NCBI GenBank assembly: GCA_017434045.1
Contig: JAFRGA010000004.1
Coordinates: 1-64,000, forward strand
Direction of reading: 5' to 3'
DNA from: Eggerthellaceae bacterium
GTDB lineage: Bacteria; Actinomycetota; Coriobacteriia; Coriobacteriales; Eggerthellaceae
DNA: 64,000 nucleotides
The position numbers and the translations under genes are program-made. Within the stretch, counting starts at the first letter, position 1. The number at the start of each line of letters is the position of its first letter. The notes under the pieces are model-generated. The model ran no database searches. It was given only the letters and a program-made list of their open reading frames with translations, and had not been told where the DNA came from. Positions 18,251 to 26,689 of the stretch are shown here, in pieces.

Positions 18251-19462
18251 TTGATCTACGCCGGAATAGACATAGCGAAGAACGAGCACGTCATAGGAGC
18301 TGTTGACGAGCGCGGCAAGGACGCGGCAAAGCCCATGCAGTTCGCCAACTCCACCGCCGGGTTCGACAGGTGCGCCGCCTACCTCGACGGGCTGGCCGAA
18401 TCCAAGTCCGACCTGCTGGTCGGCATGGAGGCGACAGGCCACTACTGGCTGCCGCTGTTCTGCCGCCTGCAGGACGAGGGCTACGCCGTCGTCGTGATCA
18501 ATCCGGTGCGCACCGACGCGATGCGCAGGTTCAAGGGCAGCTCGCGGGTGAAGACCGACATGATCGATTGCGTGCTCATAGCCGAGACGCTGCGCTGCGG
18601 CGACTTCGAGCCGAGCAAGCTGGGCGACGAGGCGATGATCGAGCTGCGCCAGCTCACGCGCCTGCACCAGGAGCTCAAGGAGAGCGTCGCCGACCTGAAG
18701 CGCCAGGTCATCGTCGCGCTCGACCAGGTGTTCCCGGAGTACGACTCAATCTTCTCGAACACCTTCGGCGAGAGCTCGAAGGCGTTCCTCAGGAGGTGCC
18801 CGACGCCCGAGGAGTGCCTGGCGGTGCGCGCCGACTCGCTGGCGAAGACGCTCGAGAGGGCCAGCCACGGCAAGCTCGGGCGCGAGAAGGCCGACGAGAT
18901 CAAGGGCATAGCCCGGAACTCATGCGGCGTCGACGTCGCGACGTCCGCCTTCTCCTTCCAGATCAAGCTGCTCATCGAGCAGATCGACTTCATCGAGGGA
19001 CAGGTGTCCGAGGTCAAGGCCAGGATCCGCGAGGGCGTCGAGGCGGTCGAGCCGCTCGTCCTGACCATACCCGGCATCGGCCACACGCTCGGCGCCCAGA
19101 TCGTCTCCGAGATCGGCGACGTGCGCCGGTTCCGCAACGCGTCGGCCATCGTGAAGTACGCCGGGATAAACCCGTCGATCAGCCAGTCTGGGAAGTTCAC
19201 CTCCGAGGAGAACCACATCACCAAGCAAGGGTCGCCGTACCTGCGACGAGCCCTCTACCTGGCAGCAATGTCCCAGTTGCAGCTCAAGACCCCGTTCTAC
19301 GACTACTACGCCAAGAAACGCGCGGACGGCAAGTCGCACCGCGAGGCCCTCATAGCCGTGGCCCGCAAGCTCGTCCACGTCATCTACGCCGTCCTCTCGA
19401 AGCAGGAGCCCTACGACCCGGAAATCACGCGGAACCCCGAGCTCGCATCGCGTTCTGAATGA
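18251..19462 (+). CDS. IS110-family transposase (RuvC-like DEDD recombinase)
   Basis: About 403 residues from TTG 18251, which follows GGAGA at a good distance; the open frame extends further upstream into the non-coding end. The N-terminal DEDD domain shows YAGIDIAKNEHV (first Asp), VGMEATGHYW (Glu) and TDMIDCVLIAETL (Asp). The C-terminal transposase-20 domain has LTIPGIGHTLGAQIVSEIG and YAGINPSISQSGKF, which holds the conserved Ser. The length is full and no frameshift is seen, so the element looks active. Confidence 0.93.
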   Translation: MIYAGIDIAKNEHVIGAVDERGKDAAKPMQFANSTAGFDRCAAYLDGLAESKSDLLVGMEATGHYWLPLFCRLQDEGYAVVVINPVRTDAMRRFKGSSRVKTDMIDCVLIAETLRCGDFEPSKLGDEAMIELRQLTRLHQELKESVADLKRQVIVALDQVFPEYDSIFSNTFGESSKAFLRRCPTPEECLAVRADSLAKTLERASHGKLGREKADEIKGIARNSCGVDVATSAFSFQIKLLIEQIDFIEGQVSEVKARIREGVEAVEPLVLTIPGIGHTLGAQIVSEIGDVRRFRNASAIVKYAGINPSISQSGKFTSEENHITKQGSPYLRRALYLAAMSQLQLKTPFYDYYAKKRADGKSHREALIAVARKLVHVIYAVLSKQEPYDPEITRNPELASRSE

Positions 19463-19693
19463 TTCGATATGGAACTGTCAAAGTGCGAAATCCTACTACA
19501 AAAACTTTCCCGAAAAACTTGCCCTAAGTGTCTTGACTACTCATAGCTGGTCTCCTTAGTACGAGGGAGCGGCACTGCGCGCCCTTCTTACGCCACCTTG
19601 CTTGATACTCCACCTAGCTTGATATAATACCAAACTAGCTGAAAACGACCTGAAAAATAACCATGACTCCACCTCTCCGAAAGGCAGGCGCAC
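19463..19693 (+). promoter_or_regulatory. coaX promoter region
   Basis: Downstream of the insertion sequence lies a good -10 box TATAAT at 19623-19628. The best -35 candidates are TTGATA (19602-19607, 15-bp spacing) or TTGCTT (19598-19603, 19-bp spacing), so the spacing is not ideal. CTAGCTTGAT and CAAACTAGCTGA around the -10 share an ACTAGCT/AGCT theme. This is about 65 bp before the coaX start. Confidence 0.5.
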
Positions 19694-20464
19694 ATGCTGC
19701 TCGTAATCGATGTCGGCAACACCCAAACCGTCATAGGGGTATTCGAGAAGACGCAGCTCAAACATATGTGGCGCGTTGCCACGAGCAAGGTTGACACCTC
19801 TGACGAGCTGCGCATGAAAGTGCGTCCGCTCCTGTTCATGGAAGGCGTCGACACATCCGAGGTGGACGGGGCTGCCATCGCATCCGTCGTGCCGGCGCTC
19901 ACGTCTGCCTGGTGCCAGGCGCTCGAGCGGCTCATCGGCGTGGAGCCCGTCGTGTGCAACGCAGCTGCAGCCGGCAACCTCTTCGAAACAGATTTCGACT
20001 ACCCCAACGAGATCGGCGCCGACCGCATAGCCGACGCAGTCGCGGCGAAGGTGCTGTACGGAGCGCCCGTCATCGTCGTCGACTTCGGCACGGCGACGAA
20101 CCTCGAGGTTATCAACAGGGAGGGCCGCTTCGTCGGCGGCATCATCGCCCCTGGTCTCGAGACGTCGGCAAAGGCGCTGTTCTCGCACGCCACGAAGCTG
20201 CCCGCCATCGAGCTTGCCGATCCCGGCTCGGCTATCGGAAAGAACACCGTCCATGCCATGCAGTCCGGAATCGTATATGGGGAGGCCGACCGCGTCGACG
20301 GCTTCGTCACCCGCGTGTTCGACGAGCTCGGCTACACTGCACCGGTGGTCGCTACCGGCGGCCTCGCCACGACGATGGCTCCCCTGTGCCACACCGTGAC
20401 CACGACGACCCCCGAACTCACGCTCGAGGGTTTGCGGCTCGTCTACGAGGCATCGCAGGCATAA
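19694..20464 (+). CDS. coaX: Type III pantothenate kinase CoaX
   Basis: First step of coenzyme A synthesis, ATP-dependent phosphorylation of pantothenate. The 256-residue protein has the ASKHA phosphate motif LLVIDVGNTQTVIGVF at the start, GADRIADAVAA, VDFGTATNLEVI and PGLETSAKALF, all typical of CoaX. Length is normal. ATG 19694 is preceded by GAAAGGCAGG. It lies next to biotin ligase birA, an arrangement common in bacteria. Confidence 0.96.
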   Translation: MLLVIDVGNTQTVIGVFEKTQLKHMWRVATSKVDTSDELRMKVRPLLFMEGVDTSEVDGAAIASVVPALTSAWCQALERLIGVEPVVCNAAAAGNLFETDFDYPNEIGADRIADAVAAKVLYGAPVIVVDFGTATNLEVINREGRFVGGIIAPGLETSAKALFSHATKLPAIELADPGSAIGKNTVHAMQSGIVYGEADRVDGFVTRVFDELGYTAPVVATGGLATTMAPLCHTVTTTTPELTLEGLRLVYEASQA

Positions 20465-20836
20465 CTCGCCCTCAACGTGCAAGAAAACCGCTTCGCAAGG
20501 ATTCCTCGCTGCGCTCGGAATGACAACTGGCAGAGGAAACTATTATTAGCATTAAAGGGGACTGTCCCCTCCAATTCGATTGGCAGGTATCTCGGGCGTG
20601 TCAAATCCCCCGCCCCTTTAACATGCCATATGACCCAAACCATTGACACGCGATTGGCATATCCCCGCAACCGAAGAACCGGCCCCTGGAGCGGCGAGGC
20701 ATCGGCCATGGACGCCAGTTGTCGATTTCGACTCCCGCAATCATCGTTCAAACATGTTTTCTGGCGCATTGCCGACCATATGGTGCTATCGTAATGTCTG
20801 CAGATTTTTGCCTTGTTATTAATCGTGGGGAGTTTT
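20465..20836. other. coaX-birA intergenic region with small dispersed palindromes
   Basis: 372 bp with no gene. At about 20499-20523 is ATTCCTCGCTGCGCTCGGAAT, a short inverted repeat of a type often scattered between genes. Further on, TTAAAGGGG and CCCCTTTAA (about 20550-20620) flank a hairpin GGGGACTGTCCCC. CGATTGGCA occurs twice (near 20576 and 20652). A terminator function for coaX is possible but no T-run follows. Confidence 0.5.
20769..20797 (+). promoter_or_regulatory. birA promoter with palindromic spacer
   Basis: TTGCCG (20769-20774) and TAATGT (20792-20797) are 17 bp apart. The spacer begins with the perfect palindrome ACCATATGGT (20775-20784), a possible operator. birA starts 40 bp downstream. 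Confidence 0.45.
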
Positions 20837-21634
20837 ATGAGACCTTTTAACGTCAAACACTTTTCTGAAATCGGTTCGACGAACGAACGCGTGAAGTCCG
20901 CCCTTCAAGAAGGACATACCGAAGGCTACGTTTGCCGCGCACAAGCGCAAACAGGCGGGTACGGGCGGCAAGGCAGGCTGTGGACCAGCCCCGAAGGCGG
21001 CCTGTATCAATCAATTCTCCTGACTCCCAAAGTCCCGCTAACGGTCCTCCCGACCCTCGGCTTTGTCATGGCGCTTTCGATTCGTGCAGCCCTGTTGAGG
21101 CTTGGCAACCTCCCCTCTGACGCTGTCCAGGTCAAGTGGCCCAACGACCTCATGACGGGCGACAAGAAGATTGCGGGCATCTCGATGGAAGCAACCGCCG
21201 GCGGCGTGTGCATGGGCATGGGCATCAACGTATTCCGCCCGATGGAGAAGGGCGACCTCCTCTCTGATGGAAAGTACGAACCGGCATTCTTCGCCGACAT
21301 GGCAATCGGCTTCGCCGAGCGTGGCGGCATTACGTTCGGCAACGGCTATACGTTCGAGACCAGGCAAGATGCTGTCAACGCCGTTGGCGATTCGGTGTTG
21401 TCCGCTTTCGCGCAATGCTATCCCGTCTGGCTCGAGAATGGGTTCGATCCGTTCATGAGGGAGTACCTCTCAAGCAGTTACCTTATCGGCAAGCGCGTTC
21501 GCATGCAGCTCATCAATGGCAACGTAATCGTCGAAGGCGATGTCGTCGGAATGGACATGGGCGGATGTCTCCTCGTCGACAACGGCACCCAAATCATACG
21601 CGTCAACAGCGGCGAAGCGCATGTTCTGAGATAG
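20837..21634 (+). CDS. birA: Biotin--[acetyl-CoA-carboxylase] ligase
   Basis: Attaches biotin to carboxylase/decarboxylase carrier proteins through biotinyl-AMP. The 265-residue protein shows EIGSTNERVK, the adenylate loop GGYGRQGRLWTSPEGGLYQSI (GRxGR variant GYGRQGR) and VKWPNDLMTGDKKIAGI. It lacks the N-terminal helix-turn-helix of repressor-type BirA, so it should be a pure enzyme. ATG 20837 follows GGGGAG. bioY follows on the same strand. Confidence 0.93.
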   Translation: MRPFNVKHFSEIGSTNERVKSALQEGHTEGYVCRAQAQTGGYGRQGRLWTSPEGGLYQSILLTPKVPLTVLPTLGFVMALSIRAALLRLGNLPSDAVQVKWPNDLMTGDKKIAGISMEATAGGVCMGMGINVFRPMEKGDLLSDGKYEPAFFADMAIGFAERGGITFGNGYTFETRQDAVNAVGDSVLSAFAQCYPVWLENGFDPFMREYLSSSYLIGKRVRMQLINGNVIVEGDVVGMDMGGCLLVDNGTQIIRVNSGEAHVLR

Positions 21635-21673
21635 CGCTCGCAGGCTCCAGGAAAGCCGCAGCTCGTTTGGTGC

Positions 21674-21706
21674 AGGGACGTTGAGGTAATCCCAACGTCC
21701 CTTTCT
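21674..21706 (+). terminator. Rho-independent terminator after birA
   Basis: AGGGACGTTG (21674-21683) pairs with CAACGTCCCT (21693-21702), followed by TTCT. It lies 40 bp after the birA stop and ahead of bioY. Confidence 0.8.
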
Positions 21707-21798
21707 ATTGCATGAAAGCCTTCGACGCTCGACAGAATGAAGCGTTCTGCACCTGCGTTGCGGCAGGTAGTTCTACAAGAAGAAGTTCGAGGAATTCC

Positions 21799-22380
21799 AT
21801 GACTGACGACAAACGCAAAACGGTTAAACCATCCGCCCCTGCGACATCCCGTACGCGCACAATCGCGTACGTGGCCATGACCATAGCGATCATCGCGGTG
21901 TCGGCATGGGTCACGGTGCCCATTGGCCCCGTTCCTTTCACGCTTCAAATGTTTGCCGTGACGTTCGCCCTGCTCATCCTCAAACCCAAGCAGGCCATTT
22001 CCGCAATAGCCGGCTATCTTGCGCTCGGCGCCATCGGCGTGCCGGTGTTTTCGGGCATGCGCGGCGGCATCGGCGTGCTCATGGGGCCAACTGGCGGCTT
22101 CTTGTGGGGATACTTGATTGGCGTCTCCGTTGCCGTGGGCGTGTTAAGCCTGTTCAGAAGCCGCGGAATCGAGAACTACGGCGTCTGCGTGCTCTGCGGA
22201 ATCCTGTTCACGGCTATCGCCTACGCGTGCGGCTGGTTCCAGTACATGTTTGTCGCGAGCGTCGGCCCCCTCGAGTCGTTCCTGGTCACAGTTGCACCAT
22301 TTATCGTGGTCGACCTGATCAAGATAATCGCTGCGACGGCGGTCGCGCGCATTGTGATGCGCACCATCCCCCTGCACTAG
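21799..22380 (+). CDS. bioY: Biotin transporter BioY (S component)
   Basis: Substrate-binding membrane protein for biotin uptake, 193 residues. Six predicted helices include IAYVAMTIAIIAVSAWVTVP, IGPVPFTLQMFAVTFALLIL and GPTGGFLWGYLIG. The VPFTLQ segment and the GPTGGFL-G motif are BioY signatures. The start ATG 21799 is set by GAGGAA 8 bases upstream. The energising EcfAT proteins are not in the window. With birA next door it forms a biotin use and uptake pair. Confidence 0.95.
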   Translation: MTDDKRKTVKPSAPATSRTRTIAYVAMTIAIIAVSAWVTVPIGPVPFTLQMFAVTFALLILKPKQAISAIAGYLALGAIGVPVFSGMRGGIGVLMGPTGGFLWGYLIGVSVAVGVLSLFRSRGIENYGVCVLCGILFTAIAYACGWFQYMFVASVGPLESFLVTVAPFIVVDLIKIIAATAVARIVMRTIPLH

Positions 22381-22381
22381 G

Positions 22382-23701
22382 TTATTGGAGCTTCCAAGCC
22401 TTCCCGTACTCTACGTGCTCGTCGGTGAGCACCGTGCCATCTGCGAAGACGAAGTTGGGCCGCAGCTCCATGAGGGGCTTCACGACGAAATCACGCTCGA
22501 GGACGCGCGGATGCGGCACCGTCAGGACGTCGGTGTTGACGACGTACATCTGGTAGTCCTCGATGTCGATGTCGCACGTGCGGGGCCCGTTCTCGATTTC
22601 CCTGACCCTACCCAGGCTGTTCTCGATGGCGTGAAGGTAGTTGAGCAGCTCTTTCGGCGGCACGCCGCAGCGGAGCAGGACGATTGCGTTGACGAACTCG
22701 TCCTGATCCTCGTAATACGCCGGCTCGCTCCCGTAGAAGCTCGAGATGTCGACGATCTGCGAGTCGGGAATGGAGCACATTTGGCTGATAGCCTGGTTGA
22801 GCAGGGCTATCTTTCCCTCCTGTTCCTCGCCTTCGTTCGCGACGAGCGCAACATTGCAACCCAGGCCCAAAACGACGAGCGGGCGGAGCTCCTTGAGCGC
22901 TTCGCACGTGGCCTTGACGTTGTGAACACGCAAGATGGTGGCGCCGAGCTCGCATCCCATGAGGGCCTCGGCCGCGGAGGCCTCGTCGCGATCGGCCGCC
23001 ACATCGATGTGGTAAGCCCAGCCGATGAAGCCCTTGCGGGAAACCGCGCACATGACGGGGTATCCCAAGCGGGCGTATTCATGGAAGTTGCGCACGACCT
23101 CGAGCGTCTGCGAGAAGGTCTTTCCGAAACCGGGGCCCGGGTCGATGCAGATACGGTTGTGCGCGATGCCGGCGGCTTCGAGCATCGCCGCCTGGTCACG
23201 CAGGTAGTCGCGAACCTCCCCCACCACGTCGTCGTACGTGGGATTCTCCTGCATGGTCTTGGGTTCGCCCTTCATGTGCATGACGACCAACCCCGCATCG
23301 CAGGCTTTCGCGACCTCGACCATCGTGGGATCCCTGAATCCCGACACATCGTTGATGATGGATGCCCCTGCTTCCACGCAGGCGCGCGCTACCTCGGCAT
23401 GGCGCGTGTCGATGCTGACGCAGATACCCTCCGAGGCGAGCTGGCGCACGACTTCCACCGTACGCGCGAGCTCTTCGTCGAGGTTAACCTCCGTGCTGCC
23501 AGGACGCGTGGACTCTCCGCCCACGTCGATGATATGGGCGCCTTCGTCCATCATCGTCCGCGCGTGCGAGACCGCCTGCTGCACCGAGGCATGCAGGCCG
23601 CCATCGGAAAACGAATCGGGAGTAACGTTGAGAATTCCCATGACGACGGGCATTCTCTCGTCGAATTCGAATGAACCGCACTTCCACATGCTCAGCTCCA
23701 T
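22382..23701 (-). CDS. folP: Bifunctional dihydropteroate synthase / HMDP pyrophosphokinase (FolP-FolK)
   Basis: A 439-residue fusion for two consecutive folate steps. FolP (about 15-270) begins VVMGILNVTPDSFSDGG and has IIDVGGESTRPGS, IINDVSGF, RICIDPGPGFGKT and AVSRKGFIG. FolK (about 275-430) has VVLGLGCNVALVANEG, SSFYGSEPAYYEDQDEFVNAIV and GPRTCDIDIEDY, then PHPRVLERDFVVKPL. In FolK the usual GPRxxDIDxL ends in E-D-Y. A second ATG 12 bases inside (23689), preceded by GGAG, is an alternative start. Converges on bioY. Confidence 0.93.
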   Translation of the reverse strand: MELSMWKCGSFEFDERMPVVMGILNVTPDSFSDGGLHASVQQAVSHARTMMDEGAHIIDVGGESTRPGSTEVNLDEELARTVEVVRQLASEGICVSIDTRHAEVARACVEAGASIINDVSGFRDPTMVEVAKACDAGLVVMHMKGEPKTMQENPTYDDVVGEVRDYLRDQAAMLEAAGIAHNRICIDPGPGFGKTFSQTLEVVRNFHEYARLGYPVMCAVSRKGFIGWAYHIDVAADRDEASAAEALMGCELGATILRVHNVKATCEALKELRPLVVLGLGCNVALVANEGEEQEGKIALLNQAISQMCSIPDSQIVDISSFYGSEPAYYEDQDEFVNAIVLLRCGVPPKELLNYLHAIENSLGRVREIENGPRTCDIDIEDYQMYVVNTDVLTVPHPRVLERDFVVKPLMELRPNFVFADGTVLTDEHVEYGKAWKLQ

Positions 23702-23864
23702 TCCCTCGCCCCACCAGGGGCCGATGCCGTTACAACGGATTCTAAACTATGGCAAAGCGGCCTGACAACGGCCGAAGCCGCAAGTTGCTGAGCCGCAACT
23801 CACCGCCCGAGAGCCGCGGCTGACTGGCTAAAACGTAAGGTGGGCTACAAAGCGCCGAGGCAGG

Positions 23865-24530
23865 CTATTGGCGACGGTCGATAGCGCGGGCGATCCAATC
23901 CCCGAAGCTCTGGAAGACCTGCACGAGGACGACGCACAGCACGACCGCAGCCAACATGACGTCGCCTTGGAAGCGCTGATAGCCGTAGCGAATCGCGATG
24001 TCGCCCAAGCCACCCGCTCCAACCGTGCCGGCCATGGCGGAGTATCCGAAAAGGTTCACGAACGTGATAGCCGCGCCGCGCACGAGCGAGGGCAACGACT
24101 CCTTCAACATGACCTTCACCACGATTTGGACGTTGCTTGCACCGAAGCTATGCGCCGCCTCGATGAGGCTCTTGTCGACTTCGGCCAAGCTCTGCTCGAC
24201 GATGCGCGCGACGAACGGGGCGGCGGCCACCGTCAACGGCACGACGGCGCCCGGCACGCCAAGCGACGTGCCCACGACCAGGCGTGTGAACGGAATGATG
24301 GCCACGAGCAAGATGATGAATGGTATGGAGCGGCCGATATTGATAACCCAGCCAAGAACCGTGTTCACGGCACGGTTGGGACGGAGGCCGCCTGGGGCCG
24401 TGACAGCGAACCAGATGCCAAGAGGCAAGCCGATAATGTAGGCAAACAGGCACGATGCGATCGTCATGACGAGCGTGTCGATTGTCCCTTGCGCAAGTAG
24501 CGCGCCGTAATTGTCGAAGAACTCAGCCAC
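23865..24530 (-). CDS. metI: Methionine ABC transporter permease MetI
   Basis: Membrane subunit of the D/L-methionine importer, about 221 residues with five helices. The permease coupling motif is EAAHSFGASNVQIVVKVMLKESLP. I chose GTG 24530 because AGGAGG stands 6 bases upstream and the start overlaps the metN stop by 8 bases, giving translational coupling; an upstream ATG at 24551 is in frame but has no such signal. Last gene of metQ-metN-metI. Confidence 0.93.
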   Translation of the reverse strand: MAEFFDNYGALLAQGTIDTLVMTIASCLFAYIIGLPLGIWFAVTAPGGLRPNRAVNTVLGWVINIGRSIPFIILLVAIIPFTRLVVGTSLGVPGAVVPLTVAAAPFVARIVEQSLAEVDKSLIEAAHSFGASNVQIVVKVMLKESLPSLVRGAAITFVNLFGYSAMAGTVGAGGLGDIAIRYGYQRFQGDVMLAAVVLCVVLVQVFQSFGDWIARAIDRRQ

Positions 24531-25323
24531 GGACGACCTCCTCTTCGCCATTGACTCCTTGTTTCGAGGACGGTTGATCGACCGCCTCGTCACCCCAATC
24601 CAAAAGCTCGTGCGTGATCTCGCTTTTCGGATTGGCGAAGACGTCAGCCGTAAAGCCCTCCTCCACGATATGGCCCGCATCGATGACGGCGATGCGATTG
24701 CAGATGCGCCGCGCTACGGCAAGCGAATGCGTGATGACGACCATCGTTACGCCCAACTCGGCATTGATGCGAGCCAGCAGGTCGAGCACTTGCACCGTCG
24801 TGCGCGAATCGAGCGCGCTCGTGGCCTCATCGCACAGCATGTAATGCGGCTCGTTGGCAAGCGCCCGGGCAATGGCAACACGCTGCTGCTGGCCGCCTGA
24901 AAGCTCGCTGGGATAACGCGTTGCCTTGTCGTCGAGGTTCACGAGACGCAAGAGCTCGTGGGCGCGTTCCGCACTGGCCGTCTTCGATTCGCGACGCACT
25001 TCGAGGGGGAATGTGACGTTTTGCAACACCGTGCGCTGCTGGAACAAAGCGAAATTCTGCAAGATCATGCCGATGTTTGCGCGTAGCTCGCGCAATTCAC
25101 GGCCCTGATAGTCTGTGATATCCGAACCGTCAATGATGATGCGCCCCTCGGTCGGGCGCTCAAGCAGGTTAAGCATGCGCACGAGCGTTGATTTGCCCGC
25201 GCCCGATTCGCCTATGATGCCGAAAATATCGCCATCCTCTATGCGAAGGTTCACGCCTTCAAGCGCGCGGTGGTCGCCATCGCTTGCTTGGTAGACCTTA
25301 CCCACGTCTATCAGTTCTATCAT
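24523..25323 (-). CDS. metN: Methionine ABC transporter ATP-binding protein MetN
   Basis: ATPase of 266 residues with Walker A GESGAGKST, Q-loop MILQNFALF, signature LSGGQQQRVAIARAL, Walker B YMLCDEATSAL and H-loop VVITHSL. Identification as MetN rests on the adjacent MetI and MetQ. It lacks most of the C-terminal ACT-like (C2) regulatory domain that many MetN proteins carry, being about 80 residues shorter. Confidence 0.93.
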   Translation of the reverse strand: MIELIDVGKVYQASDGDHRALEGVNLRIEDGDIFGIIGESGAGKSTLVRMLNLLERPTEGRIIIDGSDITDYQGRELRELRANIGMILQNFALFQQRTVLQNVTFPLEVRRESKTASAERAHELLRLVNLDDKATRYPSELSGGQQQRVAIARALANEPHYMLCDEATSALDSRTTVQVLDLLARINAELGVTMVVITHSLAVARRICNRIAVIDAGHIVEEGFTADVFANPKSEITHELLDWGDEAVDQPSSKQGVNGEEEVVRG

Positions 25324-25394
25324 GAAGATCTTCCATTCGTCTTGCCCTATGGATCAGCCGGGAGCTCGATTCCCAGCCCATCTATTCACATCAA

Positions 25395-25424
25395 CATGCG
25401 GGGCCGACGAATCGACCCCGCATG
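25395..25424 (-). terminator. Hairpin between metQ and metN
   Basis: CATGCGGGG (25395-25403) pairs with CCCCGCATG (25416-25424), and the loop side also pairs CGA/TCG. It has no strong T-run, so it may attenuate rather than end transcription or may stabilise the metQ mRNA. Such a hairpin fits the higher need for the binding protein. Confidence 0.6.
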
Positions 25425-25476
25425 CGTTGTCTCGTTCTGTTAGCGGCTCCCTATTGTAAGGGAAATGCGCCCCGAA

Positions 25477-26430
25477 TTACACGGCAACGACCTTGCCTTC
25501 GTATTTCTTGGCGATGTAATCCTTGACTTCCTGAGAAGTGATGGCGTCGACGAGCACCTTGGTCTTCTCGGTGTTCTCGTTGCCTTCCTTCACGACCAGC
25601 ACGTTCACGTACGGGGAATCGCTCGCCTCTGTCAGGAGGACCAGGTCGGAACCGAGATTCGCACCGATAGCGTAATTCGTGTTGATGACTGCGATGTCAA
25701 CATCCGGCAGAATGGTCGGCACGGTGGCAGCTTCGACTTCCTTGAACTGGAGGTTCTTCGGATTGCTCGTGATGTCCTTGATCGTTGCGACGGGATTCTC
25801 CGGATCGCTCAGCTCGATGAGACCGGCCTTCTGGAGCAGCAGCAGGGAGCGGGCCTCGTTGGTGGTATCGTTGGGCACTGCAACCGTAGCGCCATCGGCG
25901 AGCTCGTCGAGAGAAGCGGTCTTGCCGGCGTAGATGCTCATCGGCTCGATATGCACGGCAGCCACGTTAACCAAATGCGTGTTGTTGTCCTTGTTGAACG
26001 AATCGAGATACGGGATGTGCTGGAAGTAGTTCGCGTCGATCTCGCCATCTTCGGTAGCCGTATTCGGAAGCACGTAGTCCGTGAACTCGACGACCTCAAG
26101 CTTGTAGCCAGCCTTCTCGACCAGAGGAACAACTACGTCGTTCAGGATCTCCGCATGGGGAGTCGGGCTAGCGCCCACCTTGATGACGTTGTCGCCGGAC
26201 GCCTCCGAAGCGCTTGCCGCGCTTGCGCTCGAGGCGCTCTCGTCCGAGGCGCTTGCAGAGCTCTCCGCGCTCGACGCGCTTTCGCTCGACGCGCTTGCAG
26301 AGCTACCTGCACTCGATGCGCTCGAGCTTGCCGAGTTTCCCCCGCATGCAGCGAGGCCGAATGCCAACACGATTCCGAGTGCGGCAAGCACAATTGCCGC
26401 AAGCTTCCTGTTCTTCTTTATTGTCTGCAT
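25477..26430 (-). CDS. metQ: Methionine-binding lipoprotein MetQ (NlpA family)
   Basis: Substrate-binding lipoprotein, 317 residues. The signal peptide ends in lipobox LAAC (Cys about 29), followed by a striking Ser/Ala/Glu-only linker to about residue 78. The mature fold starts VIKVGASPTPHAEIL and has DANYFQHIPYL and IEPMSIYAGK, typical of the NlpA/MetQ family. First gene of the metQ-N-I transport operon. No methionine riboswitch was recognised upstream. Confidence 0.94.
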   Translation of the reverse strand: MQTIKKNRKLAAIVLAALGIVLAFGLAACGGNSASSSASSAGSSASASSESASSAESSASASDESASSASAASASEASGDNVIKVGASPTPHAEILNDVVVPLVEKAGYKLEVVEFTDYVLPNTATEDGEIDANYFQHIPYLDSFNKDNNTHLVNVAAVHIEPMSIYAGKTASLDELADGATVAVPNDTTNEARSLLLLQKAGLIELSDPENPVATIKDITSNPKNLQFKEVEAATVPTILPDVDIAVINTNYAIGANLGSDLVLLTEASDSPYVNVLVVKEGNENTEKTKVLVDAITSQEVKDYIAKKYEGKVVAV

Positions 26431-26634
26431 GGTGTTTCCCTTCCTCTTCGAGCCCTTCCCGACTCATGTACACATGCTAAAGGCTATTATCTCCATTTTG
26501 AGAAAACGTACGCAAGGGCTGAAGTAATATCCTTTCTCGTCAAACTGTTATCTATTTTCATGATAACTCGAATGGTTGCGCATAAACACCGTAACCTGCT
26601 CGAAAACGCCACTGGAGAAGCGTATTCAAACAAC

Positions 26635-26658
26635 GAGCGCATCCTCGCGGATGCGCTC
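26635..26658 (-). terminator. Terminator-like hairpin after ftsH
   Basis: GAGCGCATCC and GGATGCGCTC form a perfect 10-bp stem with a 4-base loop. It lies about 32 bp beyond the ftsH stop, and GTTGTTTG follows on the minus strand. Confidence 0.65.
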
Positions 26659-26689
26659 GAGCACGTTTCTCAAACAGCGTGTTCAGATA

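Larger units (their letters stand above)
18006..19487 (+). mobile_element. IS110-family insertion sequence with long terminal inverted repeats
   Basis: About 1.48 kb with one recombinase gene. The left end (18006-18048) contains TTTTGACTGTTCCCATCGAA and ATTCAGAATGCGATGCG. The right end (19444-19487) contains their near complement CGCATCGCGTTCTGAATGAT and GGAACTGTCAAA. The right repeat includes the recombinase stop codon. There is a long non-coding left segment (about 200 bp) and almost none at the right, the IS110-subgroup arrangement. Exact junctions and a core dinucleotide cannot be fixed without an empty site. It sits between a regulator gene and coaX. Confidence 0.85.

Noticed and set aside
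23865-24680. MetI start at 24680 or 24551
   Set aside because: The longer forms run through metN in another frame, while GTG 24530 has AGGAGG at 6 bases and overlaps the metN stop.
26431-26689. Methionine/SAM riboswitch upstream of metQ
   Set aside because: No SAM-riboswitch core or terminator/anti-terminator pair was recognised; only AT-rich promoter-like sequence is seen.
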